This document shows, piece after piece, positions 63,895 through 64,000 of a stretch of DNA of 64,000 nt. Within the stretch, counting starts at the first letter, position 1. Each line of letters begins with the position of its first letter. The stretch is from Chimonanthus salicifolius. Taxonomy: Eukaryota; Streptophyta; Magnoliopsida; Laurales; Calycanthaceae. A program made the translations under genes and the position numbers. The DNA is taken from assembly GCA_013350335.1 (NCBI GenBank), contig CM023541.1, positions 61,693,413 through 61,757,412 on the forward strand. Reading direction: 5' to 3'. Below the pieces are notes generated by a model. It was given only the letters and a program-made list of their open reading frames with translations, did no database searches and was not told where the DNA came from.

Positions 63895-64000
63895 GTGAGT
63901 GGCTGCTCCTTTTTTCTACTGTTCGCTGCAATTCCTATTTTCACAATTGCGATCTGATTCTTTTGTAGCAATTGCTTGTCATATGAAACTGTAGCTTAAA

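Overview
The window is nuclear DNA from a flowering plant. Its genes have many introns with GT..AG boundaries and long AT-rich introns. They encode plastid-targeted proteins (beta-carotene hydroxylase, plastid ribosomal protein uL5), and telo-box motifs (AGGGTTT) occur in 5' leaders. The intergenic space is full of plant-type transposable elements. I cannot name the species from sequence alone. No bacterial, viral or CRISPR feature is present. All exon models were built by hand from reading frame, splice consensus and family knowledge; every junction of the confident models keeps the frame.

Layout. 1-5.3 kb is intergenic and rich in mobile elements. 5.77-11.9 kb (+) is a PRP43/DHX15-type DEAH-box RNA helicase (7 coding exons, 720 aa). 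11.9-15.0 kb is AT-rich with no gene seen. 15.0-28.3 kb (+) is cytoplasmic prolyl-tRNA synthetase (12 coding exons plus a probable 5'UTR exon, 525 aa); its long introns carry a TRIM, a SINE and a LINE remnant. 28.3-31.2 kb holds a hAT-like element. 31.3-33.9 kb (+) is a non-heme beta-carotene hydroxylase (7 exons, 311 aa, all four histidine clusters intact). 36.8-41.3 kb (-) is plastid ribosomal protein L5 (3 exons, 277 aa) with a Stowaway MITE in its first intron. 42.4-44.3 kb (+) is a tentative small gene of unknown function, convergent with the next gene. 44.4-47.5 kb (-) is an NTF2/SnoaL-like fold protein (6 exons, 280 aa). 47.8-52.9 kb is intergenic with a 1.7 kb hAT-like element. 52.9-53.6 kb (-) is a plant protein of unknown function with a lysine-rich coiled coil. 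56.2-57.0 kb is a complete TRIM. 57.4 kb to the right edge (+) is a deSI/PPPDE-type protease gene whose last exon(s) lie outside the window.

The genes do not form a pathway or cluster. They are ordinary housekeeping and plastid genes (splicing and ribosome biogenesis, tRNA charging, xanthophyll synthesis, plastid translation, deSUMOylation or deubiquitination). The notable content is the mobile-element landscape. It includes three TRIM retrotransposons with primer-binding sites. It also includes a small family of hAT-like elements built on the palindrome ATATCGGCCGATAT: two complete copies in opposite orientation, each with 8-bp target duplications and the same asymmetric pair of ends. The larger copy seems to carry a captured plant promoter and 5' leader plus a large hairpin. 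A 164-bp hAT MITE, two copies of a tRNA-derived SINE (one with a perfect 14-bp target duplication) and a minisatellite of roughly 15 units inside an intron complete the picture.
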